Positions 54,233-62,025 of a stretch of 64,000 nucleotides of DNA are shown in pieces. Positions within the stretch are counted from its first letter, which is position 1, and each line of letters begins with the position of its first letter. The DNA lies in the NCBI GenBank assembly GCA_946528555.1, contig CAMMYS010000029.1, forward strand, positions 1 to 64,000, given 5' to 3'. The notes under the pieces are model-generated. The model saw nothing but the letters and a program-made list of their open reading frames with translations. It had not been told where the DNA came from and did no database searches. The DNA comes from an uncultured Mycoplasmatota bacterium. Lineage in GTDB: Bacteria > Bacillota_I > Bacilli_A > RF39 > UBA660. A program made the position numbers and the translations under genes.

Positions 54233-54256
54233 AAGAAGCTGTTAGCTTCTTTTTTA
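54233..54256 (+). terminator. Terminator after the priA-fmt operon
   Basis: AAGAAGCT / AGCTTCTT stem with a three-base loop and T run. Confidence 0.92.
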
Positions 54257-54265
54257 TTGACAAGT

Positions 54266-54295
54266 TTGACAAAACAATATAAGTAGTGATAAAAT
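54266..54295 (+). promoter_or_regulatory. gpsB-rnpB promoter
   Basis: -35 TTGACA (54266-54271), 18-base spacer, extended -10 TGATAAAAT (hexamer 54290-54295). Transcription would start near 54302. Confidence 0.8.
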
Positions 54296-54320
54296 TACAT
54301 TGGAAGAGAGGCTAAAAAAG

Positions 54321-54635
54321 ATGTATGATGATAAGAGATTTCTAACTGCTAGAGAGATTCTAGATAAAGAGTTTAAAATTGATGCAAGAGGTTATAGACC
54401 ACAAGAGGTTGATCAATTCTTAGATATGATTATTAAAGATTATGTAGATTTTGAAACTACAACTAAGAAACTTGTAAGTGAGATTAAAGCTTTAGAAGCA
54501 GAAAATGATAAATTAAAAGCTGAAGTAAGAAACTTAAAATCATCTCTTGATATAGCCGGATCTAATAAAGGAATTACTAACGTAGATCTATTAAAGAGAG
54601 TTAGTGATTTAGAAAAAGTTGTTTATGGAGAATAA
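54321..54635 (+). CDS. gpsB: Cell-cycle protein GpsB (DivIVA family)
   Basis: 104 residues from ATG 54321. An in-frame TTG at 54300 is rejected: the promoter's predicted transcription start is at about 54302, and GAGAGG (54305-54311) is the SD. Residues 5-45 hold the DivIVA/GpsB N-terminal domain (ILDKEFKIDARGYRPQEVDQFLD), followed by a coiled coil and a short C-terminal helix (LLKRVSDLEKVVYG). GpsB couples division and cell-wall enzymes at the septum. The gpsB-rnpB order is the same as in Bacillus subtilis. Confidence 0.93.
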   Translation: MYDDKRFLTAREILDKEFKIDARGYRPQEVDQFLDMIIKDYVDFETTTKKLVSEIKALEAENDKLKAEVRNLKSSLDIAGSNKGITNVDLLKRVSDLEKVVYGE

Positions 54636-54978
54636 TTTTTAAGACATACGCTGCGTATTAAGTTATGTAGAGGAAAGTCCATGCTCACTTATGCTGGAAT
54701 GCATAAAAAGTTCGTGCTAGGGGAAAAAATAACCCTAGGTAGTAGCAATACTAACGGCTTCGAAATAATCAAGACCTGATTAAAGTAGATGTAAAAGTGC
54801 CATAGAGACGAGTTTATTAGGAATAATAAATGTGGAACGAGGTAAACCCCGCGAGTGAGAAACCCAAATTTGGTAGGGGAACTCTTACGAATGAATTAAT
54901 AAAGGAGTAAGGGAGTGCTTGCACTAGATAAATGTATGTCACCTTTAAGGTACAGAACATGGCTTATTAAGAATTATT
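54631..54978 (+). ncRNA. rnpB: RNase P RNA, type B (Bacillus-like)
   Basis: The catalytic RNA that removes tRNA 5' leaders. Diagnostic segments are GAGGAAAGTCCATGCTC (P4 5' strand, 54673 region), AAAGTGCCATAGAGACGA, GTGGAACGAGGTAAACCCC, GAGAAACCCAAATTTGGTAG and ACAGAACATGGCTTA (P4 3' strand). The GTTCGTGCTAG region and overall layout match the Bacillus type B form. The ends are set by a P1 helix I can build: 54631-54642 pairs with 54967-54978 (12 bp, one G-U). P1 therefore begins in the last codon of gpsB. No terminator separates it from the following rodZ-like gene. Confidence 0.95.
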
Positions 54979-54996
54979 ATTTATAGGAGAAATATC

Positions 54997-55491
54997 GTGA
55001 AAGAAATAGGAGAAAGTTTTAAAGAGGCAAGAGAAACTATTGGTATTTCTAAAGAAGAAGTTGTTAAAGATTTAAATATAACAGAGAGTCAATTAGATAA
55101 TTTAGAAGATGGAAATGTAAATGCATTTAAAGATGTATTTTTCTTAAAAGAAACAATTAAGAAATATACAAAATATTTGAATTTAGATGAAGATGAAATA
55201 ATGGATAAATTCAATGAATTTATATTTGGATATACTTCTAGAATTCCAGTTGATGATATTTTAGAAAAAACCAGAGAATTTGAGATACTAGAAAAGAAAA
55301 ATGATAGTAATAAAATAGTTTCACCATATACAGTTAAAAGAAAGAAAAAGAGTACATGGAAATATGTACTTATTTATAGTGCTTCTGTTTTATTATTAAT
55401 AGTTCTAGTTATATTAATTGTTAAATATGCAACAGATGAACATAAAAAAGAAGTAGAAATGTTTTCTATTAGTGAGAGGAGTGAATTATGA
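54997..55491 (+). CDS. rodZ: RodZ-like HTH membrane protein
   Basis: 164 residues, GTG start 54997 behind SD AGGAGA. Residues 5-70 form a helix-turn-helix of the RodZ type (GESFKEARETIGISKEEVV), followed by a linker, a basic juxtamembrane stretch (VKRKKKSTWKY) and a membrane helix at about 126-146. RodZ links MreB to the membrane. The C-terminal periplasmic domain of longer RodZ proteins is absent. The rodZ-pgsA-recA order matches other Firmicutes. It overlaps pgsA by 4 bases. Confidence 0.88.
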   Translation: MKEIGESFKEARETIGISKEEVVKDLNITESQLDNLEDGNVNAFKDVFFLKETIKKYTKYLNLDEDEIMDKFNEFIFGYTSRIPVDDILEKTREFEILEKKNDSNKIVSPYTVKRKKKSTWKYVLIYSASVLLLIVLVILIVKYATDEHKKEVEMFSISERSEL

Positions 55492-56078
55492 ACGTACCAA
55501 ATAAAATAACAGTATGCAGAATGCTTTTAGCAATATTTTTATTAGTTATAATGATGTTTCCTTTAGAAGGAATAGGAATTAGTTTTCCAGAATTAAGAAT
55601 TAAACCTGAACTAATAATAGATGGTAAAGATATAATTTGTGGTGTTATATTCTTAATAGCATCATTAACAGATTTCCTAGATGGTTATCTAGCAAGAAAA
55701 TATAATTTAGTTACTGACTTAGGTAAAGTTATGGATGCTATTGCTGATAAGATATTAGTTAATGGAGTATTAATAATACTTGCAGTTAATGGATATATTA
55801 GTCCAATTATTCCTGTTGTAATTGTATGTAGAGATATAGCAGTTGATTCAATTAAGATGATTGCTGGACAAAAGAATGGTGCAGTTGCAGCATCTAAAGC
55901 TGGAAAGACTAAAACAGCATTTATGTTAGTAGGAATAACATTAGTATTCTTTAATGATTTACCATTTTCACTAATGAGTGTATATCCAGGAAAAGTTATT
56001 ATCATGATAGCAGTAGTTCTATCAATAATAAGTGGTGTACAATACTTTGAAAAGAATAAAAAATATATTTTAAATTAA
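55488..56078 (+). CDS. pgsA: CDP-diacylglycerol-glycerol-3-phosphate 3-phosphatidyltransferase
   Basis: 196 residues with several membrane helices. The CDP-alcohol phosphotransferase motif (DG-x2-AR...G-x3-D-x3-D) is present: DFLDGYLARKYNLVTDLGK then VMDAIADK. It makes phosphatidylglycerol phosphate, precursor of phosphatidylglycerol, which LtaS-type enzymes use. Coupled to rodZ. Confidence 0.95.
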   Translation: MNVPNKITVCRMLLAIFLLVIMMFPLEGIGISFPELRIKPELIIDGKDIICGVIFLIASLTDFLDGYLARKYNLVTDLGKVMDAIADKILVNGVLIILAVNGYISPIIPVVIVCRDIAVDSIKMIAGQKNGAVAASKAGKTKTAFMLVGITLVFFNDLPFSLMSVYPGKVIIMIAVVLSIISGVQYFEKNKKYILN

Positions 56079-56105
56079 ACAGCTAAAAAAGCTGTTTTTT
56101 ATTTT
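56077..56105 (+). terminator. Terminator after pgsA
   Basis: AAACAGCT / AGCTGTTT stem with a five-A loop and T run. Confidence 0.92.
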
Positions 56106-56203
56106 TGACAAACAAGTTTACATATAAAAATTAGTTTTTAGAAGCCTTTCAAACCAAGTATTTAATTATAAAAGCAAGTGTTTACCAATAATTGAATTAT
56201 ATA

Positions 56204-56219
56204 GCAAACAAAAGTTTGC
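56204..56219. promoter_or_regulatory. Palindrome upstream of the recA promoter (candidate SOS operator)
   Basis: GCAAAC-AAAA-GTTTGC is a perfect 6-4-6 inverted repeat ten bases upstream of the recA -35. Its layout resembles the Firmicutes LexA box (GAAC-N4-GTTC), but the half-site differs. No lexA is in the window. Confidence 0.45.
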
Positions 56220-56228
56220 AAAAAGTTA

Positions 56229-56257
56229 TTGACAAACATTTTTAATTAGTTTACAAT
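56229..56257 (+). promoter_or_regulatory. recA promoter
   Basis: -35 TTGACA (56229-56234), 17-base spacer, -10 TACAAT (56252-56257). Confidence 0.85.
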
Positions 56258-56278
56258 TAAATCATGAAGGAGAAACAT

Positions 56279-57310
56279 ATGAAAAAAGATTCAGACAAAG
56301 CGTTAGATCAAGTGTTAGCTGATATCGAAAAACAATTCGGTAAAGGCGCAATTATGAAATTAGGAGAAAGAGGAATAAGTAATATAGATGTTGTATCAAG
56401 TGGTTCTATTATGTTAGACCAAGCTTTAGGTGTAGGTGGATTTCCTAAAGGAAGAATAATTGAAATATTTGGTCCAGAATCAAGTGGTAAAACAACAATT
56501 GCTTTACATGCAATTGCAGAAGTACAAAAAACAGGAGGAAAAGCAGCATTTATTGATGCTGAACATGCATTAGATCCAGTATATGCTAAAAAACTTGGTG
56601 TTGATACTGATGAGTTATTATTAAGTCAACCAGACACTGGTGAACAAGCTCTTGAAATAACTGAAGCATTAGTTAGAAGTGGAGCTATGAGTATTATTGT
56701 AATTGACTCTGTAGCCGCTCTAGTACCTCAAGCTGAAATTGAAGGAGAAATGGGTGACTCTCATGTAGGTCTTCAAGCAAGATTAATGAGTCAAGCACTT
56801 AGAAAATTAAGTGGTGTTATAAATAAAACAAATACTATTTGTATTTTCATTAATCAATTAAGAGAAAAAGTAGGAATTATGTTTGGTAATCCAGAAACTA
56901 CTCCTGGTGGAAGAGCTTTAAAATTCTATGCAAGTGTTAGACTTGATGTTAGAAGAGGAGAACAAATTAAAGTTAATGGAGATGTTCTTGGAAATAAAAC
57001 AATTATTAAAGTTGTTAAAAATAAGGTAGCTCCTCCATTCAAAACTGCTGAAGTTGAAATAATGTATGGAGAAGGAATTTCTAAAACTGGTGAAATAGTT
57101 GATCTAGCTGTTAATCTTGGAATCATTGATAAGTCTGGTGCTTGGTTTAGTTATAAAGGTGAAAAGATTGGTCAAGGAAAAGAAAATGTTAAATTATTAC
57201 TTAAAAACAATCCAGAACTATATAAAGAGTTAGAAACTTTAGTTAGAGAAAGCCTTTTTGATAATCCTGATAAAGCATTAGAAATAGAAGAAAAAATAGA
57301 AGAAGAGTAA
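56279..57310 (+). CDS. recA: Recombinase RecA
   Basis: 343 residues from ATG 56279; the in-frame ATG 56264 is rejected because SD GAAGGAG (56266-56272) lies downstream of it and transcription starts about there. Walker [31 protein letters not shown] (Walker B), loop 1 ([17 protein letters not shown]) and loop 2 ([15 protein letters not shown]) are intact. It carries out homologous recombination and co-induces SOS. The cinA gene often found between pgsA and recA is missing. Confidence 0.98.
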   Translation: MKKDSDKALDQVLADIEKQFGKGAIMKLGERGISNIDVVSSGSIMLDQALGVGGFPKGRIIEIFGPESSGKTTIALHAIAEVQKTGGKAAFIDAEHALDPVYAKKLGVDTDELLLSQPDTGEQALEITEALVRSGAMSIIVIDSVAALVPQAEIEGEMGDSHVGLQARLMSQALRKLSGVINKTNTICIFINQLREKVGIMFGNPETTPGGRALKFYASVRLDVRRGEQIKVNGDVLGNKTIIKVVKNKVAPPFKTAEVEIMYGEGISKTGEIVDLAVNLGIIDKSGAWFSYKGEKIGQGKENVKLLLKNNPELYKELETLVRESLFDNPDKALEIEEKIEEE

Positions 57311-57323
57311 TCTTCTTCTTTTT
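57298..57323 (+). terminator. recA terminator with the stop codon in the loop
   Basis: AGAAGAAGA / TCTTCTTCT stem; loop GTAA contains part of the recA stop codon. T run follows. Confidence 0.9.
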
Positions 57324-57326
57324 GTA

Positions 57327-57354
57327 TTGATTTTAATTTTTAAAATGATATAAT
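57327..57354 (+). promoter_or_regulatory. Promoter of the yitT-like gene
   Basis: -35 TTGATT (57327-57332), 16-base spacer, extended -10 TGATATAAT ending at 57354. Confidence 0.7.
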
Positions 57355-57372
57355 TATCCAGCGGAGGAGATT

Positions 57373-58248
57373 ATGAAAAAATATTTACGTTGGAATTATA
57401 TTGAATTATTAACTGCTTTATTTGGATTATTTATATATTGTTTTGCTGTTAATACTTTCATTGTTCCTAATCATTTATATAATGGTGGTGTAATGGGTTT
57501 ATCTCAATTAATAAGAACATTTATATTATCATTTAGTAATATAAAAGCATCTTTTGATATTGCAACACCTATATATTATTTTATAAACATTCCTTTACTT
57601 TATTTAGCTTATAAAAAAATGGGTAAATATTTTTTCTATAGAACTCTTTTTAGTGTAACTATTTGTACAGTATTTTTATTTATTATACCAAGTGATAAAT
57701 TGATTATTACTGATAGTGTTCTTACTAATGTATTAATTGGTGGTGCTATGATTGGATTTGGATGTGGAATAGCTCTTTCAGTAGGAGCATCAACTGGTGG
57801 AGTAGATATCATTGGTATGATACTTACAAGTCATTCTAAAAAAATAACAGTTGGAAATTTTTGCTTGGCATTTAATGCAGTTATTTATATAATTTGTGGT
57901 ATTATGAATGGTCTTGAAATAATGATTTATTCAATACTTAGTTCAATATTTGATTCTGTTATATTAGATAGAATGCATATTAGAAATATTTGTTCTACTA
58001 TGATGATGTTTAGTAAAAAACATCCTAAAAGAATAATTGATTATATTAAACAAGAATTAGATAGAGATGCTACATATTGGGAAGCAACAGGTGGTTATGA
58101 TGATTCTAAATCATATATTACTTATATAGTTCTATCTAAATATGAAAAATATTTATTAGAATCTAAACTTAAACAAGAAAAATTTGAGGCATTTATTGTT
58201 GAATCAAATGGTGTATCAGTACTTGGAGAATTTAAAAAGAAATTATAA
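57373..58248 (+). CDS. YitT-family membrane protein
   Basis: 291 residues: about five membrane helices with the family pattern NTFIVPNHLYNGGVMGLSQL and GASTGGVDIIGMIL, then a C-terminal DUF2179 domain (about 205-285; RGATYWEATGGY-like RDATYWEATGGYDDSK). Function in the membrane is unknown; the family is widespread in Firmicutes. SD GGAGGAG. Confidence 0.9.
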   Translation: MKKYLRWNYIELLTALFGLFIYCFAVNTFIVPNHLYNGGVMGLSQLIRTFILSFSNIKASFDIATPIYYFINIPLLYLAYKKMGKYFFYRTLFSVTICTVFLFIIPSDKLIITDSVLTNVLIGGAMIGFGCGIALSVGASTGGVDIIGMILTSHSKKITVGNFCLAFNAVIYIICGIMNGLEIMIYSILSSIFDSVILDRMHIRNICSTMMMFSKKHPKRIIDYIKQELDRDATYWEATGGYDDSKSYITYIVLSKYEKYLLESKLKQEKFEAFIVESNGVSVLGEFKKKL

Positions 58249-58271
58249 AAACCAATTTTTATTGGTTTTTT
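58247..58271 (+). terminator. Terminator after the yitT-like gene
   Basis: AAAACCAAT / ATTGGTTTT stem with loop TTTT and T run. Confidence 0.9.
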
Positions 58272-58290
58272 ATTTTAAATATGATAAAAT
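58262..58290 (+). promoter_or_regulatory. cysS promoter
   Basis: -35 TTGGTT (58262-58267, inside the terminator arm), 17-base spacer, extended -10 TGATAAAAT ending at 58290. The leader is too short to hold a T-box. Confidence 0.6.
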
Positions 58291-58316
58291 CTAGTTTATG
58301 AAAGAGGTGGACATAT

Positions 58317-59723
58317 ATGTTGAAAGTTTATAACACGATAAGTCGTGAAAAAGAAGAATTTATTCCATTACATGGAAAGAATGTTGGTATGTATGTCTGT
58401 GGACCTACTGTTTATGGTTATCCTCATTTAGGTCATGCTAAAAGTTATATTAGTTTTGATACTATTTATAGATATCTTAAATATTCAGGATACAATGTTA
58501 AATACGTTCAAAATATAACTGATGTAGGACATTTAGTAGGAGATGCTGATGAAGGAGAATCTAAAATAGAAAAACAAGCTAAGATAGAGCAAATAGATCC
58601 ATATCAAATTGCATACAAATATGAGAAAATCTATTTCGATTGTATGGATAAATTAAATGTATCTAGACCAGATGTATCTTGTAGAGCAACAGGTCACATT
58701 ATTGAAATCATTGATATGGTTCAAACTTTAGTAGATAAAGGATATGCTTATGTCACTAAAGAAAATAATGTTTATTTTGAAATAGATAAATATAAAGACT
58801 ATGGAAAGTTATCACGTAGAAATATTGATGAAACTGTTAGTGGTGAGAGAATAGAAGTTGCTAGTGATAAGAAAAGACCAGAAGATTTTGCATTATGGAA
58901 AGCTGCTGATAAAACTCATTTAATGAAATGGCCAAGTCCTTGGGGAGAAGGTTATCCAGGATGGCATATTGAATGTTCTGTTATGTCTAAAAAATATTTA
59001 GGAGATACTTTTGATATTCATGGTGGTGGTATGGATAATATATTCCCACATCATGAATGTGAAACAGCACAAAGTGAATGTGCTAATGGAGTACCTTTTG
59101 TTAAATATTTTATTCACAATAACTTAGTAACAGTAAATGGTCAAAAGATGGGTAAATCATTAGGTAATTTTATTACATTACCAGATTTATTTAAAAAATT
59201 TGATCCAGTAATAGTAAGATTCTTTACATTATTATCTCATTATAGAAGACCAACTGATTTTGATGATGAAAAATTAGCTGAAGCTAAAAAGAATTATGAG
59301 GGTGTAGTAAAATCACTTTCTAAAGCTATTAAAGGTGCATCTGAAGAATATACTAAAGATGAAGAAATAGAAGAAATTAAGAACAAATTTATTGAAGCAA
59401 TGGATGATGACTTTAATACAAGTCTTGCTATTAGTTATGTCTATGAAATTAGTAAACTTGCTAATAAAACAGATGATGCTAATAAATTAAGAGGAATCGT
59501 TAATTTCTTTGAAGAAGTAGTTGAACCAATACTAGGTATTTCATTTAAAGAAGAATCAGCATCTGATTCAAAAGATGATGAATTAATAAATTTAATAATT
59601 GAATTAAGAAAACAAGCAAGAGATGAAAAGAGATATGATTTATCTGATCAAATTAGAGATAAGTTATCTGATATTGGAATTACTCTTAAAGATTCAAGAG
59701 AAGGAACTACATATGAAAAATAA
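58317..59723 (+). CDS. cysS: Cysteinyl-tRNA synthetase
   Basis: 468 residues, full length. Zn/HIGH region CGPTVYGYPHLGHAKSYI, zinc ligands in GWHIECSVMS and HHECE, and the KMGKSLGNF (KMSKS) loop are present; a DALR-type C-terminal domain follows. It charges tRNA-Cys. SD AGAGGTGG. The window's Cys-rich surface proteins would draw on this enzyme, but there is no sign of special regulation. Confidence 0.98.
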   Translation: MLKVYNTISREKEEFIPLHGKNVGMYVCGPTVYGYPHLGHAKSYISFDTIYRYLKYSGYNVKYVQNITDVGHLVGDADEGESKIEKQAKIEQIDPYQIAYKYEKIYFDCMDKLNVSRPDVSCRATGHIIEIIDMVQTLVDKGYAYVTKENNVYFEIDKYKDYGKLSRRNIDETVSGERIEVASDKKRPEDFALWKAADKTHLMKWPSPWGEGYPGWHIECSVMSKKYLGDTFDIHGGGMDNIFPHHECETAQSECANGVPFVKYFIHNNLVTVNGQKMGKSLGNFITLPDLFKKFDPVIVRFFTLLSHYRRPTDFDDEKLAEAKKNYEGVVKSLSKAIKGASEEYTKDEEIEEIKNKFIEAMDDDFNTSLAISYVYEISKLANKTDDANKLRGIVNFFEEVVEPILGISFKEESASDSKDDELINLIIELRKQARDEKRYDLSDQIRDKLSDIGITLKDSREGTTYEK

Positions 59724-59747
59724 TTGGAATATTCCAATTATTTTTTT
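59719..59747 (+). terminator. cysS terminator
   Basis: A perfect 24-base palindrome (AATAATTGGAAT / ATTCCAATTATT) overlapping the stop codon, then T run. Confidence 0.88.
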
Positions 59748-59810
59748 ACGTATATAATTAAGAAAAAAGATGATGATCTTGATGAAGAGGATTATGGATT
59801 TGACAAATAA
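59724..59810 (+). pseudogene. Short in-frame remnant after cysS with an acidic C-terminus
   Basis: The frame directly after the cysS stop is open for 28 codons, ending KKKDDDLDEEDYGFDK and a TAA at 59808-59810, with its own hairpin behind it. There is no good start codon or SD. The acidic ending looks like the end of a real protein, so this may be the tail of a lost gene; alternatively it is chance. Confidence 0.3.
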
Positions 59811-59831
59811 ACGTCTTATATAAGACGTTTT
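59809..59831 (+). terminator. Hairpin after the short remnant
   Basis: A perfect palindrome (AAACGTCTTAT / ATAAGACGTTT) followed by four T; a weaker terminator than most here. Confidence 0.65.
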
Positions 59832-59843
59832 AGTTTTGAATAT

Positions 59844-59872
59844 TTGTATAAAAAACAATATTTTGATAAAAT
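59844..59872 (+). promoter_or_regulatory. Promoter of the VanY-like gene
   Basis: -35 TTGTAT (59844-59849), 17-base spacer, extended -10 TGATAAAAT ending at 59872. Confidence 0.65.
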
Positions 59873-59889
59873 AAAGATGGTGAAAGACA

Positions 59890-60825
59890 ATGGTTGTAAA
59901 GAAATTCAATTATTATAGATTTACTATGTTTATTATAGCTATAGTAGCTATTATTGTTTTTGCTGTTAAATATCACAATCAAAAAAAATATGAAGAATCT
60001 TTAGAATTTCATTTATTACAAATAGGATATGATTTAAATGAGACTAAAGTTATAGAAGATAAATTAGATAAAAATGAAACAGATATTATATTAAAAAAAG
60101 AATATAATGAACACATAGATGATTTTATACAAGAAAAATATTTTATATTTAATAATTTAGATAAATATTTGGATTATAAAAAAGAAAATAAAAAAACTGA
60201 TTATAGTAAAATAGTTTCAATTATAAATACAGAAGCTAATATTGAATGGATTGAAAATGAAAGAGAAACCGACTTATCAAAAGAAGAATTAATGTTAGTT
60301 AATCGTATTTATTCATTAGGCGAATATGAGCCTGAAGATTTAGTAGATGTACCCGTTAAATTTGCATATAATGGTGTTAAATTAAGTGCAAGTATAGTAG
60401 GACCATTAGAAGATTTAATAACTGATGCTAAAGCAGCAGGTTATACAATAGTAGTATCATCAGGATATAGATCATATTCTACACAAGAAAAGATTTATAA
60501 TAGTTATGTAAATGCACATGGAACTAGAGAAGCAGATGAAGTAGTAGCAAGACCAGGACATTCAGAATATCAAACAGGATTATGCTTAGATTTTGATATA
60601 TATGGTTATTCTGGTGATAAATTAGAAAGTGAAGCATATCAATGGTTAATAAATAATGCTAAAAATTATGGTTTTATTCTTAGACATACTAAAGAAAAAG
60701 AAGATTTAACTCTATATAGTGCATCTTCATGGAAATTTAGATATGTTGGAGAAGAAGCGGCAGAGAAAATGAGTAATGAAAATTTAAGTTTTGAAGAATA
60801 CTATGCTTATTATGTTAGGGGGTAA
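59890..60825 (+). CDS. VanY-like M15 peptidase-fold protein, probably catalytically impaired
   Basis: 311 residues: N-terminal membrane helix (about 9-27), a Lys/Glu-rich stalk, and a C-terminal M15B (VanY/DacB) domain with VVSSGYRSYSTQ and GHSEYQTGLCLDF. In active enzymes the zinc is held by the His of SEHxxGxxxD, that Asp, and the His of ExWH. Here these read Tyr227, Asp234 and Lys282, and the catalytic Glu is Ser279 (SSWKFRYVG). Only the Asp is kept. It would face the cell wall but may bind rather than cut peptidoglycan. It is followed by yvcK after 3 bases. Confidence 0.88.
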   Translation: MVVKKFNYYRFTMFIIAIVAIIVFAVKYHNQKKYEESLEFHLLQIGYDLNETKVIEDKLDKNETDIILKKEYNEHIDDFIQEKYFIFNNLDKYLDYKKENKKTDYSKIVSIINTEANIEWIENERETDLSKEELMLVNRIYSLGEYEPEDLVDVPVKFAYNGVKLSASIVGPLEDLITDAKAAGYTIVVSSGYRSYSTQEKIYNSYVNAHGTREADEVVARPGHSEYQTGLCLDFDIYGYSGDKLESEAYQWLINNAKNYGFILRHTKEKEDLTLYSASSWKFRYVGEEAAEKMSNENLSFEEYYAYYVRG

Positions 60826-60828
60826 ATC

Positions 60829-61770
60829 ATGAATAACAATAAAATAGTAGTTTTAGGTGGTGGAACTGGTCAATCTATATTATTAGGTGGACTTAAGAAA
60901 TTTCCATTTGATATTACAGCAGTAGTTAGTGTATGTGATGATGGCGGTTCTACAGGAAAAATTAGAAGAGATTTTAGTGTCCCAGCAATGGGCGATTTAA
61001 GAAGAGTTATAATTGCTTTATCAGAAACAGATGATATTATAGATAAACTATGTAATTATCGTTTTAAAACTGGCATTGATTTTGAAGGACACACAGTTGG
61101 TAACATTTTATTAACAGCTCTTACAGAAATTTGTGGTAATATGTCTTCTGGTATTAAACAAATAGATAACATATTAAATATGAAAGGTAAAGTATTACCA
61201 CTTACTGATGATGATGTTACTTTAATGGGTGAAATGGAAGATGGAAGTATCGTTGAAGGAGAACATCATATTACTGAATCTGATAAAAAGATAAAAAGAG
61301 TTTTCTATAAAAAGAAACCAAAAATTAATAAAGAGGTTATTTCTGCTATTAAAGAAGCAGATGCAATAGTTCTTAGTATGGGTAGTGTATATACAAGCAT
61401 TATTCCAAACTTATTAAGTGATAAAATTACAAGTGCAATAGATGAAAGTAATGCTAAAATCATTTATGTATGTAATTTATTTACACAACCTGGTGAAACA
61501 GATGACTTTAAAGTAAGTGATCATGTTGACTTATTAAATAGTTATTTAGGTAATAGAAAAATAGATTATGTTATTACTAATAGTGAAAAAGTATCTAAAA
61601 AAATAGTTAAAAAATATCAAACTTTAGAACAAAAAGATTTAGTAGAAACAGATCCTAAGAAAATAAAAGCTAAATTAATACAAAAACCTTTATTAAAAAT
61701 GGAAGGTGAGTATTTAAGACATGATACTGTTAAGATAGGCCTTGAATTAATGAATATTTTGATAAAATAG
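60829..61770 (+). CDS. yvcK: YvcK/CofD-family protein
   Basis: 313 residues. The N-terminal VVLGGGTGQSILLGGLKKF and SVCDDGGSTGKIRRDF, then GDLRRVIIALSE and GHTVGNILLTAL, match the YvcK (gluconeogenesis factor/MgfK) family. YvcK binds UDP-GlcNAc and affects cell shape and carbon use in Firmicutes. The usual neighbours rapZ and whiA are absent. SD AGGGGGT. Confidence 0.93.
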   Translation: MNNNKIVVLGGGTGQSILLGGLKKFPFDITAVVSVCDDGGSTGKIRRDFSVPAMGDLRRVIIALSETDDIIDKLCNYRFKTGIDFEGHTVGNILLTALTEICGNMSSGIKQIDNILNMKGKVLPLTDDDVTLMGEMEDGSIVEGEHHITESDKKIKRVFYKKKPKINKEVISAIKEADAIVLSMGSVYTSIIPNLLSDKITSAIDESNAKIIYVCNLFTQPGETDDFKVSDHVDLLNSYLGNRKIDYVITNSEKVSKKIVKKYQTLEQKDLVETDPKKIKAKLIQKPLLKMEGEYLRHDTVKIGLELMNILIK

Positions 61771-61780
61771 TAGTTTTTAC

Positions 61781-61810
61781 TTGACTTAATCGGGTTTTAT
61801 ATGTTAATAT
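61781..61810 (+). promoter_or_regulatory. tRNA-Ala promoter
   Basis: -35 TTGACT (61781-61786), 18-base spacer, extended -10 TGTTAATAT ending at 61810; the gap to the tRNA is 35 bases. Confidence 0.75.
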
Positions 61811-61845
61811 TTATATGCTTGATTAATTTCAAGTGCCTACCTAGT

Positions 61846-61922
61846 GGGGAATTAGCTCAGTTGGCTAGAGCATCTGCCTTGCACGCAGGAGGTCGCGGGT
61901 TCAAGTCCCACATTCTCCACCA
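61846..61922 (+). tRNA. tRNA-Ala (anticodon TGC)
   Basis: Cloverleaf: acceptor GGGGAAT / ATTCTCC (one G-U), D-arm GCTC/GAGC, anticodon stem TCTGC/GCAGG with loop CTTGCAC (anticodon TGC), T-loop TTCAAGT and encoded CCA at 61920-61922. The T-stem GCGGG/CCCAC has one C-A mismatch at its second pair. It is followed by a terminator at 61933-61956. Confidence 0.95.
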
Positions 61923-61932
61923 TTAGATAATT

Positions 61933-61956
61933 AAGTCCTTATAAAGGACTTTTTTT
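61933..61956 (+). terminator. tRNA-Ala terminator
   Basis: AAGTCCTT / AAGGACTT stem with a three-base loop and T run. Confidence 0.92.
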
Positions 61957-61957
61957 A

Positions 61958-61987
61958 TTGCAATAAATTAATAAAATATAGTATAAT
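61958..61987 (+). promoter_or_regulatory. Promoter of the CPBP protease gene
   Basis: -35 TTGCAA (61958-61963), 18-base spacer, perfect -10 TATAAT (61982-61987). Confidence 0.65.
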
Positions 61988-62025
61988 TAATAATAGAATA
62001 ATAGGGTAAGGAAGAGGTGTAATAG

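Noticed and set aside
54660..54970. Possible tmRNA or SRP RNA instead of RNase P RNA
   Set aside because: Both P4 strands and the type B core segments of RNase P RNA are present, and the gpsB neighbour fits rnpB.
58249..58316. Possible T-box leader before cysS
   Set aside because: The gap is under 70 bases and is filled by a terminator and promoter; none of the T-box sequence elements are seen.
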